Numbered from the stretch's first letter, positions 53,684-62,814 are shown. The stretch: 64,000 nt of DNA from RYN-133 sp963785425 (GCA_963785425.1 CAWAVG010000003.1:504642-568641); one strand, 5' to 3'. Notes: generated by a model not told the origin, from the letters alone. Made by a program: numbers and translations.

Positions 53684-54833
53684 CCGACCTCCGGAGCCGT
53701 GCCGCATAGAGCACGAGCGACCCGGCTACGAGACCGGCGCCGACCCAGCCCAATTCCGGAACGGCGACCGCGCCGAGCAGCCGTGAGCCGAGCAGAGCAC
53801 CTCCTGCGATGCCGATGTTGGTCGTCGCGTTGACCAGAGCGGAGGCAGCGTCGGTGGCATCTCCTGCCGCGCGCAGCATCACCGTCTGGGTCAACGTCGG
53901 GAACGCACCGAACGCCACACCCCACACGCCGGTTACGACGATGATGCCGATGGCGGAAGCGACGGACGCGGCAAGCACGAGGCTCACGCCCATCAGGACG
54001 ATGTCCGCGGCGAGCGCCTCGAGCGGGCGGCGGGCGACCACCGCGCCGGCCACCGCCAGCCCGACCAGACCACCGCAGCCGTAACCGAACAGGACCGGAC
54101 CGACGTCGACGCGGGCGACACCGTCATGCAGCAGCAGCGGACTGACGTAGGTGTAGAGAGTGAAGTGCCCCAGCGCGAGCAGGGTGATGACCGCCGCCAT
54201 GACCAGCACCGCCGGGCGGCGGATGCCGGTCAGCACAGAGGTCCGGTCCGTGGTGCGCGTCGCGGGCTGGTCAGGCAGCACCCGAACGATCACCACGGTC
54301 AGCGCCGCCAGTGCCGCGGCCAGGACGACGAAGGCCCACCGCCAGCCGAGGGCGGTGCCCAGCACCGTCCCGAGGGGAACACCGAACACGAGGGCCAGCG
54401 CGTTGCCGATCATCACCACGGTGATGGCCCGTCCCGACCGGGATCCGTCGACCAGCGACACGGCGGCGGCGACGGCCACTGCGAAGAACCCGGCGTGGGC
54501 CAGGCCGCCGATCGCCCGGGCGAAAATCGCCACGGCGTAATCGGGCGCTGCGGCGAACAGGACGTTGCTGACCGTGTACGTGCCCAGCAGCACGGCCAGC
54601 ACGGCGCGGCGGGGCCACCGCTCGGCGAGCGCCGCGATCGGGACGGACGTGCCAGCGACGAGCACGGCGTAGAGCGAGACGAGCACGCCTGCGGCCGAGG
54701 GCGAGACGTCGAGACCGCGCCCGATCTCGGGCAACAGGCCGACCGGCAGCATCTCGGTGCAGATGGCGAAGAAGACGCACGTCGACAGCAGCGCGAGCGG
54801 CGCCCGAGGCGAAGCGGGGACCGAGGAATTCAT
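53670..54833 (-). CDS. MFS transporter (AraJ/Cmr-type)
   Basis: 387 aa, 12 predicted helices. The loop motif ALAERWPRRAVLAVLLGTYT between helices 2 and 3, and GSRSGRAITVVMIGNALALVFGVPLGT in helix 5, match drug-proton antiporters and sugar-efflux carriers of the AraJ group. The substrate is unknown. The start codon at 54833 is only three bases from the tRNA fragment, so its original upstream region has been lost or replaced. Confidence 0.87.
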   Translation of the reverse strand: MNSSVPASPRAPLALLSTCVFFAICTEMLPVGLLPEIGRGLDVSPSAAGVLVSLYAVLVAGTSVPIAALAERWPRRAVLAVLLGTYTVSNVLFAAAPDYAVAIFARAIGGLAHAGFFAVAVAAAVSLVDGSRSGRAITVVMIGNALALVFGVPLGTVLGTALGWRWAFVVLAAALAALTVVIVRVLPDQPATRTTDRTSVLTGIRRPAVLVMAAVITLLALGHFTLYTYVSPLLLHDGVARVDVGPVLFGYGCGGLVGLAVAGAVVARRPLEALAADIVLMGVSLVLAASVASAIGIIVVTGVWGVAFGAFPTLTQTVMLRAAGDATDAASALVNATTNIGIAGGALLGSRLLGAVAVPELGWVGAGLVAGSLVLYAARLRRSVSAR

Positions 54834-54836
54834 GGG

Positions 54837-54883
54837 TAGCCCCGACCGGATTCGAACCGGCGCTACCGCCTTGAGAGGGCGGT
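54837..54883 (-). other. tRNA-Glu(CTC) 3' fragment, candidate attachment site
   Basis: On the minus strand, 47 nt form the 3' half of a tRNA: anticodon arm CCGCC-CTCTCAA-GGCGG (anticodon CTC), variable loop TAGCG, T-arm CCGG-TTCGAAT-CCGG, acceptor 3' strand CGGGGCT and discriminator A. The upstream 26 bases do not pair with the acceptor and show no D-arm, so the 5' half is missing. Such fragments mark the chromosome end of an element integrated into a tRNA gene. The element lies at higher coordinates. Confidence 0.8.
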
Positions 54884-55155
54884 CGACCCATTGCGTGGCA
54901 GTGCACGAAGATCGTTGAAAACTGGGTGCAGCCTTGACGTTTACTGGCCTATACGCGATTCGAAGTCACTGGATGCGGTTGGCAGCGTGCAGACGATTTT
55001 GAAATTCTTGCGGACTGCCTGCGGACTGACCATGATCAATTGTTCTGAGTCGCATCCTCGGGTGCCGCGCTCAGCGTGGCGACACGGCATCGGGCCGGCG
55101 TCGGTGCCAGTCGTAACGACCGCCATCGCAGCGCGAGCTTCCCGGCGAGGCGGCG
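54884..55155. other. Attachment-flanking region, no gene
   Basis: No credible gene; a 72-residue minus frame lacks known motifs. It holds the direct repeat TGCGGACT at 55009-55016 and 55020-55027 (11-bp period, TGCGGACTGCC/TGCGGACTGAC), which could be arm-type recombinase sites. Confidence 0.45.
55009..55027. repeat. Direct repeat near the attachment site
   Basis: TGCGGACT occurs twice with an 11-bp period between the tRNA fragment and the excisionase-like gene. Its position suits integrase or excisionase binding. Confidence 0.4.
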
Positions 55156-55395
55156 TCAAGCGACATCGGAGCTGCCGTGGTTGCGTTGCTTGCGTAGCCA
55201 GGCGTGGACGTCCTGGCGGCGGTAGCGGACGTGGCGGCCGATCTTGTAGCTGACCGGTCCCTTGTCGCAGTGGCGCCAGTAGCGCAGGGTCGCGTCGGGG
55301 ACGCGAAGCAGGTCGGCGACTTCGGTCAGGGTGAGCAGATCGCCGATCTCGTCGTCGTATCGGTCCTCGGCGCGGGTCTTGTCGGTGCTGGTCAT
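55156..55395 (-). CDS. Excisionase-like helix-turn-helix protein
   Basis: 79 aa with the MerR/Xis-type wing helix: LLTLTEVADLLRVPDATLRYWRHCDKGPVSYKIGRHVRYRRQDVHAWLRKQ. Such proteins direct excision or regulate mobile elements. GAGGAG precedes the ATG. It is the gene nearest the tRNA fragment. No integrase follows, which is unusual for a Xis gene; the recombinase may lie at the other end of the element. Confidence 0.8.
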   Translation of the reverse strand: MTSTDKTRAEDRYDDEIGDLLTLTEVADLLRVPDATLRYWRHCDKGPVSYKIGRHVRYRRQDVHAWLRKQRNHGSSDVA

Positions 55396-55787
55396 GGTGG
55401 GCTCCTCTGGGTTGGTGTCACCACTGGAAGGTGACGCGATGGTGGCTGGCGGACATGGTCGAGCGAGATTTCTTCGTTCGTGTTGGTGGGGACGGCGTCG
55501 GGGTCCTCTCGGTCGGGCTGGTTGTGGTTGTAGCGCGTGCCTGTGCCACGGCTGGCGGCGAAGATCGTTGGACGGGCAGTGCTCTCATCACTGTCAAGCG
55601 GATCGGGCAGGGCGGAACACGACAGCCAGCGTGAGATTTCTTCGGGATCGGCGCGGGCGGTCGCGTTGGCGATGGCCGGCGGGCGTTGGTGGTCGTTGAC
55701 GGCGTTGGACACGCATGCTGCGATCGGAAAATCTGGCACGGCGGCCAGGCATGGGTCAGCGGCTGATGCCCCGGTCTGGGGCGTCAT
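55392..55787 (-). CDS. Hypothetical protein of the mobile element
   Basis: 131 aa between the relaxase gene and the excisionase gene, overlapping both (32 bases with the relaxase end, ATGA with the excisionase start). Pro-, Ser- and Thr-rich with a short central motif DPEEISRWLSCSALP. No family recognised and no good ribosome-binding site; it could be a shorter product or non-coding. Confidence 0.35.
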   Translation of the reverse strand: MTPQTGASAADPCLAAVPDFPIAACVSNAVNDHQRPPAIANATARADPEEISRWLSCSALPDPLDSDESTARPTIFAASRGTGTRYNHNQPDREDPDAVPTNTNEEISLDHVRQPPSRHLPVVTPTQRSPP

Positions 55788-58700
55788 GGTGAATTTCTAA
55801 AACTGTGCCCCTGCCAGCACCACGTGGGCCGATCGTGGCGCGTTCGCGGTCGGCTTGGGCGGCCCAGCGCAGCTCGCGTAGGGCGGCGGCGTGGTCGCGG
55901 TCGGCCTGCCAGTCGCCGCGGGCCAGTTTGACGACGTCGCCGGGTTGCGCACGCAGGGCGGGGTCGGCTCGGAGCGCGCTGATCCGGGCGCGCGCGGCGG
56001 TGAGGGTCGACTCCTCAGATGCGACTGCGGTCTCCGCGTCGGCGAGCCGCTCGGCCGGGTCGTCGACCTGGCCGAGGCTGCCGTAGTGCTGCAGCGCGAT
56101 CGAGTAGTGCTGCTCTGCCTGTCGCAGCAACGACCAGGCCGCGGCCTTGGACTGCTCGGCGTGCTGTTCGGCGTCACGGGCGGCGAGGTAGTCCGGGTGG
56201 TTGTGCTCCGCGCTCTGGCGGGCGTGGGCGCGCAGGTTTTCGTGGTGTCGGGCTGCGTCGTCGAACCAGCCGGCGAAGGCGACGACCTGACCAGCGTCGC
56301 TCGGGATGGCGGGGAGATAGGGGCGCCACGCGGCTGCCCACTCGACGAGGTGGGCGTGGGCCTGGCGGACTGCGGCGCGGCGTTGCCCGAACCGACCGGC
56401 ACCGTCGCGGACGACCCCGGCTGCGTCGCGGGCGGGCTGGCGTTGCGCGTCCCACGCTGCGGTCAGCGCCGCGGCTTGCTCGTCCGCGCGCGCGGTCACG
56501 ATCGGTTCGAGCTGGCGCAGGGTCGCCGCGGTGGTCTGGGCGGCCGTGCGCGCGTCGTCGTGGGCGCGACGTAGCGGCGGCAGGTCGGTGTCGCGCCGCT
56601 CGGTGAGAGTGACGATGTCGCGCAGCAAGTCGCGGCGACGCAGCAAGCCCTCGAGGCGCGACTCGGCGCCGGCCTGCACGGTCCACGCTGCCCGCAGATC
56701 GTCGAGCACATCCTCCAGGGGTGGCAACCGCACGTACCGCTCGGCCTCGGCGGCCGCGAGCCGGGCGGCGTGAGCCGGGCCGAGGTCGGCCCGGTCGCGG
56801 GCGAACACCGCGACCCACTGTTCCCGCGCGTCCTCGCGACTGTCGGCGACCAGATGCGCGGTGTTGCACTCGCGTCCACGGGTCATTCCCACGTAGGCGG
56901 CGGCCGCGCTGGTGTGCTCACCGACGACCAGGTGCGCGGCGGTCACGGTGTCGCCCTGCACGCCGTGCACCGTCGATGCGTAAGCCAGTTCGACGTTTTC
57001 ACGCACGTAATCGGCATTGAGCGTGCGCACGCCGCGCTCCCCCGACAGGCTCACCGCGCCGTCCTGGTGCACGCTGCGGACGGTCCAGCTGTCGCGGTTG
57101 GCAACATCCAGATCGGTGTCGTTGCGGCGGGTCGCGACCCGGTCACCGACACCGATCCGCTGACCGGACCGGGTGGTCACGGCGTGCGTGTCCTCGACGG
57201 CGCTGGCGGTGACGAGCGCGTCTCGGACCGCGGCGTTGAGGGCGGCGACCTGCTCGCGCGTGTCCGCGACCAGCACCGCCCGGGAACCCGTCCGGACCGC
57301 GGCGGCCGCGGTCGCGGCCAGCGCCGCGAGGCGTTCCTGCTGGCTCGCGTAAACGACCAGCTGACCTCGAGCGACCAGGGCATCGAACACGCCCGCCGGA
57401 TCCTCACCGCCGCGCATCGCGAGGCTCAGACGCGCGTACTCGTCGTCGGCCGTCAGCGTGACGGTGCCATCTGGGCGTGTCGTGGTTTGCACGAAGCGGT
57501 GCACCGTATCGAGCGTGTGCTGCGCGGCCGGAAGCGCCCACCGCACCGCCAGGTCGAGCACACCGCCGCGCCCGACCGCCGGGAGTTGGTGGCGGTCGCC
57601 GAGCAACGCGACCCGGACGTCGTGTTCGTCGGCGAGTGTGAGCAGCGCGCGGGCGCTGTCCTGATCCAGCATCCCGGCCTCGTCGCACAGCAGCACGTCA
57701 CCGCGACGCAGCCGCGCGGTGACGCTGGGACCGGTGTAGACCGCGCCGGTCGCCGGGTCGATGTCACCGAGTATGAGGCGTGACCAGGTGCCATGCCCGT
57801 CCCAGCGGAAACCGTGCTGATGCACCAGCCACGCGGCCGAGAACGCCGACGTGCCCAACTCACCCGCGGCAACCTGAGCCGCCTTCCGGGTCGGGGTGAC
57901 AACCACCAGCCGACGCCCGTCACACTCGATCGCCACGCGCGCGGCTGCCAGCGTCGCGGTCTTGCCCGCGCCAGCGGCGCCCTCCACCACGACCAGCCGC
58001 GCGTCACTAGCCAGCAGGTCGACCGCGCGCTGTTGCGCGAGATCGAGCGCACGCGACTCGTCGGTCGCTGTCGCCGTCGCCGTCGCCGTAGGAGCGGTGC
58101 GCGGTGCCGTGCCGCGCGCGGCCAGACGTGTGACGACGTCGTGCTCGACCTCGAGCACGTGCGGCGAGGTCATCGCGCGGACGTGTTCCGGGACGCCGCT
58201 GCGCTGCAGCAACGGCACGCACCGGGCCACGGTTCGTGCGGTCAGATCCTCGGCCAGCTCGCCCCGCACGGCCGCGCTGGTGACCACGTCGGCGCGCGCG
58301 ATGAGCTGTTCCACCTCGCCGCGGATGTCGGCGGCGTTCCACCCCGATCGGCGCGCTGCGAGTCTCGCCATCACGTCCTTGACGGCGTTGTCGCGGTCGA
58401 GCCGGCCGACACTGTGCGCAAGTAGGAGGAGAGGTTGCGTGGGTGCGCGGAACCCGAGCTCGCGCAGTTCGGTGGACCAACGCCGAGTCAACTCGGCGCC
58501 ATCACGCGGCACGACCTTGTCCGGGCGCGCGTCCGCCCACGCCCGCGCATCCCATGCCCGATAGAGCCGCGGACCAGGCTCGCGACCAGGATTGGCCGCG
58601 CGCCAGCCGGCCTCGTAGCGGTCGACGTTGCGGCCGATCTGCGCGGCGCGGGCGCTGAACGGGCCAACGAAATCGGACAACTGGGCGACCTCGCCGGTGC

Positions 58701-59373
58701 CGGCATCGGGGGTGTAGCCGTGCTCGGCGAGCGCCGCACGGAACGCCGGATCGGTCATCACCGCGGCGTGCCCAATGCCGTTGATCGCATCGAGCGAGTC
58801 GCGCACGCCGACCGTGTGCAGGCCCCGCCACCGTCCCTCGGCGAACACCCGCGCGTTGATTTGCAAGTGCAGATGCCGGTGCGGATCTCCCGCCCGCGAC
58901 GTCCGGTGACGCACGACCGCGGCCTCCAACTCGGTGACCGGTACCTGGATCTGTGCACCGCGGGGGCCGACCCTCGTGGTCGCGTGACGCGCCAACCAGC
59001 CGACGATCTGCTCCGCGGCGCGGTCCTGCGCGGCGTCGTACGCGACGCTGATCTCGGGGTGCAATTCGGCGGCGAGCGACCACGACTTCGGCCCGTTCAC
59101 CACAACCTCGACGAACCGCACCGCGCTCGCGTCGCGCCGCAGCCGGCCCTTCGCCTCCCCCGTTACCGGGTCGAACCCGGCGACCCACGCCTCGTACTCA
59201 TCGCCGGACAACGGCGCGAGACGCCGCACCCCGTCGTCCGGCGCCGCGGCGTAGCGCTCGGCGATACCGGCGCCCTCGGCGAGGTAGTAGTCGTCCGCGC
59301 GGGCGAGCCCGGCCTCCACATAGGTGCGTGCACCAACCGCCGAACCGCGGTAAGTCTTCATCCCGCCATGCAT
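55756..59373 (-). CDS. MobF-family relaxase/helicase (TrwC-TraA type)
   Basis: 1205 aa. N-terminal TrwC relaxase domain: paired tyrosines in YVEAGLARADDYYLAEG, and the metal triad PHRHLHLQINARV (three His). The C-terminal half is a RecD-like helicase with Walker A VVEGAAGAGKTATLAAARV (about residue 460-480), DE box CDEAGMLDQ, GDRHQLPAVGRGGVL, STVHGVQGDTV and VGMTRGRECN. The last 300 residues form a long coiled coil. It nicks and unwinds DNA for conjugative transfer or mobilisation. Start ATG 59373 is preferred; ATG 59361 is possible. Palindromes lie upstream. Confidence 0.9.
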   Translation of the reverse strand: MHGGMKTYRGSAVGARTYVEAGLARADDYYLAEGAGIAERYAAAPDDGVRRLAPLSGDEYEAWVAGFDPVTGEAKGRLRRDASAVRFVEVVVNGPKSWSLAAELHPEISVAYDAAQDRAAEQIVGWLARHATTRVGPRGAQIQVPVTELEAAVVRHRTSRAGDPHRHLHLQINARVFAEGRWRGLHTVGVRDSLDAINGIGHAAVMTDPAFRAALAEHGYTPDAGTGEVAQLSDFVGPFSARAAQIGRNVDRYEAGWRAANPGREPGPRLYRAWDARAWADARPDKVVPRDGAELTRRWSTELRELGFRAPTQPLLLLAHSVGRLDRDNAVKDVMARLAARRSGWNAADIRGEVEQLIARADVVTSAAVRGELAEDLTARTVARCVPLLQRSGVPEHVRAMTSPHVLEVEHDVVTRLAARGTAPRTAPTATATATATDESRALDLAQQRAVDLLASDARLVVVEGAAGAGKTATLAAARVAIECDGRRLVVVTPTRKAAQVAAGELGTSAFSAAWLVHQHGFRWDGHGTWSRLILGDIDPATGAVYTGPSVTARLRRGDVLLCDEAGMLDQDSARALLTLADEHDVRVALLGDRHQLPAVGRGGVLDLAVRWALPAAQHTLDTVHRFVQTTTRPDGTVTLTADDEYARLSLAMRGGEDPAGVFDALVARGQLVVYASQQERLAALAATAAAAVRTGSRAVLVADTREQVAALNAAVRDALVTASAVEDTHAVTTRSGQRIGVGDRVATRRNDTDLDVANRDSWTVRSVHQDGAVSLSGERGVRTLNADYVRENVELAYASTVHGVQGDTVTAAHLVVGEHTSAAAAYVGMTRGRECNTAHLVADSREDAREQWVAVFARDRADLGPAHAARLAAAEAERYVRLPPLEDVLDDLRAAWTVQAGAESRLEGLLRRRDLLRDIVTLTERRDTDLPPLRRAHDDARTAAQTTAATLRQLEPIVTARADEQAAALTAAWDAQRQPARDAAGVVRDGAGRFGQRRAAVRQAHAHLVEWAAAWRPYLPAIPSDAGQVVAFAGWFDDAARHHENLRAHARQSAEHNHPDYLAARDAEQHAEQSKAAAWSLLRQAEQHYSIALQHYGSLGQVDDPAERLADAETAVASEESTLTAARARISALRADPALRAQPGDVVKLARGDWQADRDHAAALRELRWAAQADRERATIGPRGAGRGTVLEIHHDAPDRGISR

Positions 59374-59423
59374 CGCAATCAACGCCCACCAATAACAACC
59401 AACAACCGCCGTAAGAATGCCGA

Positions 59424-59448
59424 AACGTCACCCCGACGGGGTGACGTT
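59424..59448. repeat. Perfect 11-bp inverted repeat upstream of the relaxase
   Basis: AACGTCACCCC-GAC-GGGGTGACGTT, 51 bases before the relaxase start. A candidate operator or part of oriT. Confidence 0.6.
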
Positions 59449-59449
59449 C

Positions 59450-59465
59450 CTACCAATATTGGTAG
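59450..59465. repeat. 16-bp perfect palindrome upstream of the relaxase
   Basis: CTACCAATATTGGTAG lies two bases beyond the first inverted repeat; GCATTCG then occurs twice at 59465-59480. The block is AT-richer than the surroundings. A candidate origin of transfer or regulator binding region. Confidence 0.55.
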
Positions 59466-59597
59466 CATTCGTGCCGCATTCGGTAAAGGGGTGAATACGG
59501 TGAGTTGCGTCAAGTTGGCGGCGGTAATCGTTGGCCGGAGTTACTGGACTGCCTATTATCGACAGTTATTGAGGTGATTCATGGTCGGCGTGTCGGG

Positions 59598-59960
59598 TCA
59601 GGGCCGACGCAGAAAGGTTTCGGTGCCGAGTTCCGGGAGCTCGTCGGTGTCGACGAGTGCAATGAGCGCGGAAACAACGGCGCCGACGAAGGAACGATCC
59701 TGAGTGAGGGTCCGCCTGGTCACGTACAGCAGCCCGGCGTGACCCCGACCCGCCGCACGCCAATCGATGGCGATCGCAGCGAAGTCACCGATGTTCGCCG
59801 TCAGAAAACCCGCTGCGGCGTCGCAGCGTAGGCGAGCAGGTCCTTATCTGCCGTCCCGACCAGCGCTGGGTCATCGACCACGGCCACAACGTCGATGCCA
59901 CGAGCGCGCAACTTGCTTGGCGACCGCGCCGCTGAGCATCTCATCGAACAGCAGCGCCAC
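59598..59960 (-). pseudogene. Decayed PIN-like toxin (DUF5615), left copy
   Basis: About 120 codons of a PIN-like (DUF5615) toxin: VALLFDEMLSGAVAKQ, then after one extra G near 59910 LRARGIDVVAVVDDPALVGTADKDLLAYAATPQRVF, a stop at about 59801, and in another frame LTANIGDFAAIAIDWRAAGRGHAGLLYVTRRTLTQDRSFVG to a stop at 59598. Two frameshifts, so not functional. It follows a truncated antitoxin remnant. Confidence 0.8.
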
Positions 59961-59974
59961 GACCAAACGAGCAG

Positions 59975-60136
59975 TCCACGCGAAAAGGGCCTGCTGGGGC
60001 TCGCACGCCGCGAGCGCTTCCGCCTCGAGGGAGTCGGCGTCGGCGATCCACGCCGCGATCTCCTCCGGATAGCTCGACCAATACCGCACCGCCACATCCA
60101 CCCCGCTTGCCCTGAATGGGGGGTAGTGCTTCAATC
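59975..60136 (-). pseudogene. Truncated antitoxin remnant, left copy
   Basis: Only the last 50 or so residues survive: ASGVDVAVRYWSSYPEEIAAWIADADSLEAEALAACEPQQALFA, homologous to the right copy at 62840-63195. The upstream part is lost at about 60136, where AT-richer cargo begins, and the end reads through into the toxin frame. A likely recombination junction. Confidence 0.65.
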
Positions 60137-60178
60137 ACGCCACATCACCGATTTAGCTTTGGCACGCGGGAGGCCGAA

Positions 60179-60955
60179 TTGTCTGGGCTTGCACACAACC
60201 GTCGCAAATGGTCAGTATGCGCCACGATTTCGAGCTTCGTCTTGCTGTCATTTGTGTTCACATCTCGGGCCGAAGCGATGCAGATCGGTGCGGTTTCAGT
60301 GGACTCCGGGTACGCCGATAGCACCTCGTCCAAACTGTCTGAGCCTGCAAGTTTCGTCAACGGACAACAGGCGCGGACGTACTGGCTCGCCACAACATTC
60401 AACGATGGGATATTCTTTCAGGCTGGTTACGTCGACGCCTCGAACGGATGGGGTTCGGATTCCTGCCAGACCGGATTTGGCACATTCGAAACCGCACTAG
60501 ATTCATCGGGCTCGGTCTTTCCCGACCTGTATAACCTCGGAAATTGCGGCTTGACAGGCTCGCAGTGGTTTCGGCTTAAAATTGTCGCGGAAGCATCCGG
60601 CAATGTGACCTGGCGATGGTGGCACAACAGCACCTATTTCGGCCCTCAACTCGACTTGCCAAACACACAGGACCATTTTCCGCGGGACAAGATAGGACCT
60701 ATAACCGAGTTTGTGGATACACACAACGCGCCTAGTGCTACCCCATTTCCAACCGAAGTGTACAACTCGGCGATGCTATATGAGCCCGTCAATGGCACAC
60801 AATTATTCGACACACAGCACGCCAAGTTCCAAGCTACAATGGATCGGACGTGCTTCTATGCACTGAGGGTGCTTGGAGCCGACGCCTTCGAGACTGGAAC
60901 GCAAAGCAACATAAATCCAACGTACTGCCATACACCAGGGGACTCATTATGGTGA
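60179..60955 (+). CDS. Secreted protein of unknown function, mobile-element cargo
   Basis: 258 aa from TTG 60179, chosen for GGGAGG five bases upstream and for the signal peptide it gives (ATISSFVLLSFVFTSRAEA). The mature part has aromatic-rich beta-type segments (RTYWLATTFNDGIFFQAGYVD, RLKIVAEASGNVTWRWWHNSTYFGPQLDL) and four to five Cys. Base composition is clearly less GC-rich than the neighbours, suggesting recent transfer. Overlaps the lipoprotein gene at its 3' end. Confidence 0.7.
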   Translation: MSGLAHNRRKWSVCATISSFVLLSFVFTSRAEAMQIGAVSVDSGYADSTSSKLSEPASFVNGQQARTYWLATTFNDGIFFQAGYVDASNGWGSDSCQTGFGTFETALDSSGSVFPDLYNLGNCGLTGSQWFRLKIVAEASGNVTWRWWHNSTYFGPQLDLPNTQDHFPRDKIGPITEFVDTHNAPSATPFPTEVYNSAMLYEPVNGTQLFDTQHAKFQATMDRTCFYALRVLGADAFETGTQSNINPTYCHTPGDSLW

Positions 60956-61716
60956 TGCGCTGTGTCCTCACGGCGGTCACCCTCCTGCTAATCGCCGGTT
61001 GTTCGACGCGAAGTGAGGGGAACCAGAATCGGAACTCGTCGCCGATGGCTGAGAAACCCTCGCTAATAGCTCAACTTCCGGTAGGGGTTCCCACGCCGTT
61101 CACCAATTGCAACGGTGTGAGCAATTATAGCGATGCATATCAACTGGTGAACGACGGAGATGCGATTGCTCTTGCTTCGATCACCGTGACCGGAGCCCCA
61201 TCCGATACCGTCGATCACACCCGTGAGGTCCCTGTCGCGTCAGCAACGGTCGTTGCAGGAAGTCTTCCGGACTTAAACTTGACGCAGATAAGTGAAGACT
61301 CGAACGGAACGGATAATGTTCTTGTTCCGGGGAAGTATCTGGTGCTGGTTGGCGGTTCGAATCAAGGCAACTACTACCTAGCGAACGGACTGCCTGGATC
61401 TTTTGTCTACGACGGCTCGGTGGCGTATGAGCGCTGCCCGAATTTCGATGCTCCTATGCAGCCACTAATCGTCAATACTGGCGTAATCGACGCGAATCAG
61501 CTGGTCGCGCTATTTCAGCAGGCAATATCGAATCATGATCATGACGTTTCCCCCAGCCCGACGAGCTCGAGCTCCTCGCTGACCTCGACGCCACCGAATG
61601 AGCCGTCAGGTCAGCCGACCTCGGCACCGGGGGTTCCTCGGCAATGCCAACGTCCTCCGCCGCAACTCGGTCTCCCTGAGTTTGGGATGCCGACTTGCGA
61701 GCCCGTTAAAGTCTGA
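60949..61716 (+). CDS. Lipoprotein of unknown function, mobile-element cargo
   Basis: 255 aa. Lipobox VTLLLIAGC near residue 16, then Ser/Asn-rich linker and a compact domain with CNGVSNYSDAYQL, ASATVVAGS and KYLVLVGGSNQGNYYLANGLPG; the last 60 residues are Pro/Ser/Thr-rich. ATG 60949 has AGGGGA seven bases upstream and overlaps the previous gene. AT-richer, like the secreted gene before it. A paralog follows at 61783. Confidence 0.75.
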   Translation: MVMRCVLTAVTLLLIAGCSTRSEGNQNRNSSPMAEKPSLIAQLPVGVPTPFTNCNGVSNYSDAYQLVNDGDAIALASITVTGAPSDTVDHTREVPVASATVVAGSLPDLNLTQISEDSNGTDNVLVPGKYLVLVGGSNQGNYYLANGLPGSFVYDGSVAYERCPNFDAPMQPLIVNTGVIDANQLVALFQQAISNHDHDVSPSPTSSSSSLTSTPPNEPSGQPTSAPGVPRQCQRPPPQLGLPEFGMPTCEPVKV

Positions 61717-61782
61717 TTCGATCACACCGGGTCATCGGTCGGCAATTTCACCTGCTACGCGAGCCTGGAAGGAGCCGCTGGG

Positions 61783-62142
61783 ATGCATTCGACTAACCTC
61801 GGTCGGTCCAAAGGCTTGCTAGCTGCAACGGCTGTAGGAATCGGCATGCTCAGCGGGTGCGCGGGTTCCGGGCCTCCCGCAAAGACTGCCACGCACGAAG
61901 CTGCGGCCGCGCCGACCCCTTCGCCTAGCCCAACACCGAGTCCCTCAACGTATTGCCGAGGCATCACGGATGAGAGTGATGCCAGACGTCTTGCTGGCTC
62001 CGACGCGCCCCAACGTGCTGTGCTGTTGCTCGGCACCATCGTGGACAAGCCGACTGCTGGCCCTCGACCAGGTCCGCGCTTTCGAATCGCCACACGCACC
62101 ACAGTTGCTGGATCAATGCAAAGCGACCCCTCGGTGAAGTGA
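61783..62142 (+). CDS. Paralogous lipoprotein, probably damaged
   Basis: 119 aa. GGAAGGAG nine bases upstream; lipobox GIGMLSGC, Pro-rich linker, then CRGITDESDARRL and ATRTTVAGSM, aligning with CNGVSNYSDAYQL and ASATVVAGS of the preceding lipoprotein. The frame stops at 62142, yet homologous-looking residues continue in other frames to about 62260 (GDTY, then WDGSAWEIAGNLVGGDFLVLPREL). A frameshift or internal damage is likely. Confidence 0.55.
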   Translation: MHSTNLGRSKGLLAATAVGIGMLSGCAGSGPPAKTATHEAAAAPTPSPSPTPSPSTYCRGITDESDARRLAGSDAPQRAVLLLGTIVDKPTAGPRPGPRFRIATRTTVAGSMQSDPSVK

Positions 62143-62529
62143 TCGGTGACCCGGTCCGTGGAGACACCTACTCCTCTTGAAGTGGGACGGTTCGGCGTGG
62201 GAAATCGCTGGTAATCTGGTGGGCGGTGATTTTCTCGTCTTGCCGCGAGAGCTTATGAGCGCTGTCCGAATTTCAGTCAGCCTAACGTCCCTTTATACGC
62301 CCGACGAGGTGTTACTGCGCTATCGGAATTGGAGCACCTCTTCAGGCGAGCGATTGGCTGAAGGCGCGCCGGACGCCACGGACAAGTCGCGCAACATCGC
62401 TCGAGCTGTGTGCACGTGTCGAAACCCGGCTTTCGGGCCTCCTCCCCAACGACTGCCCCTACATCTGCCCTACAACAACACCATCACCGCTTGCGGGGCT
62501 CCGCCCACACCACTACGCAGTGCACCGTA

Positions 62530-62814
62530 CAGCGACATGAAGGTTCGGTTTTCCCGTCTGCCAGGGGTCCGGGTGGCCACGTACACCAGGCCGGCGTGCG
62601 TCCGGTCGGCCGCACGCCAATCGGTGGCGATCGCAGCGAACTCACCGATGGTCGCCGTGCCCAACCCGCGCTGTTGCGTCGTGGCGTAGGCGAGCAGAGC
62701 CGCCGTCCCGACCAGCGCCGGGGTCCTCGACGACGGCGACGGCATCGATGCCGCGTGCGCGCAGTGCTCAGCGATGCCGCCGCTGAACATCTCATCGAGC
62801 AACAGCGCCGTCAG
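62530..62814 (-). pseudogene. Decayed PIN-like toxin (DUF5615), right copy
   Basis: TALLLDEMFSGGIAEH, then in other frames LRARGIDAVAVVEDP, ALVGTAALLAYATTQQR and IGEFAAIATDWRAADRTHAGLVYVATRT. At least two frameshifts. Clear nucleotide similarity to the left copy (CACGCCAATCG...GGCGATCGCAGCGAA and following), about 2.9 kb away in the same orientation. Confidence 0.75.

Noticed and set aside
54837..54912. Complete tRNA gene
   Set aside because: The 5' bases do not pair with the acceptor strand and lack a D-arm; only the 3' half is present.
54941..55159. 72-residue minus-strand ORF next to the attachment site, possible integrase end
   Set aside because: No recombinase catalytic motif (no R..H-x-x-R..Y pattern) and too short.
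62177..62689. 170-residue plus-strand ORF after the second lipoprotein
   Set aside because: Only the first 25 or so codons fit as a shifted continuation of the lipoprotein; the rest is antisense to the decayed toxin.
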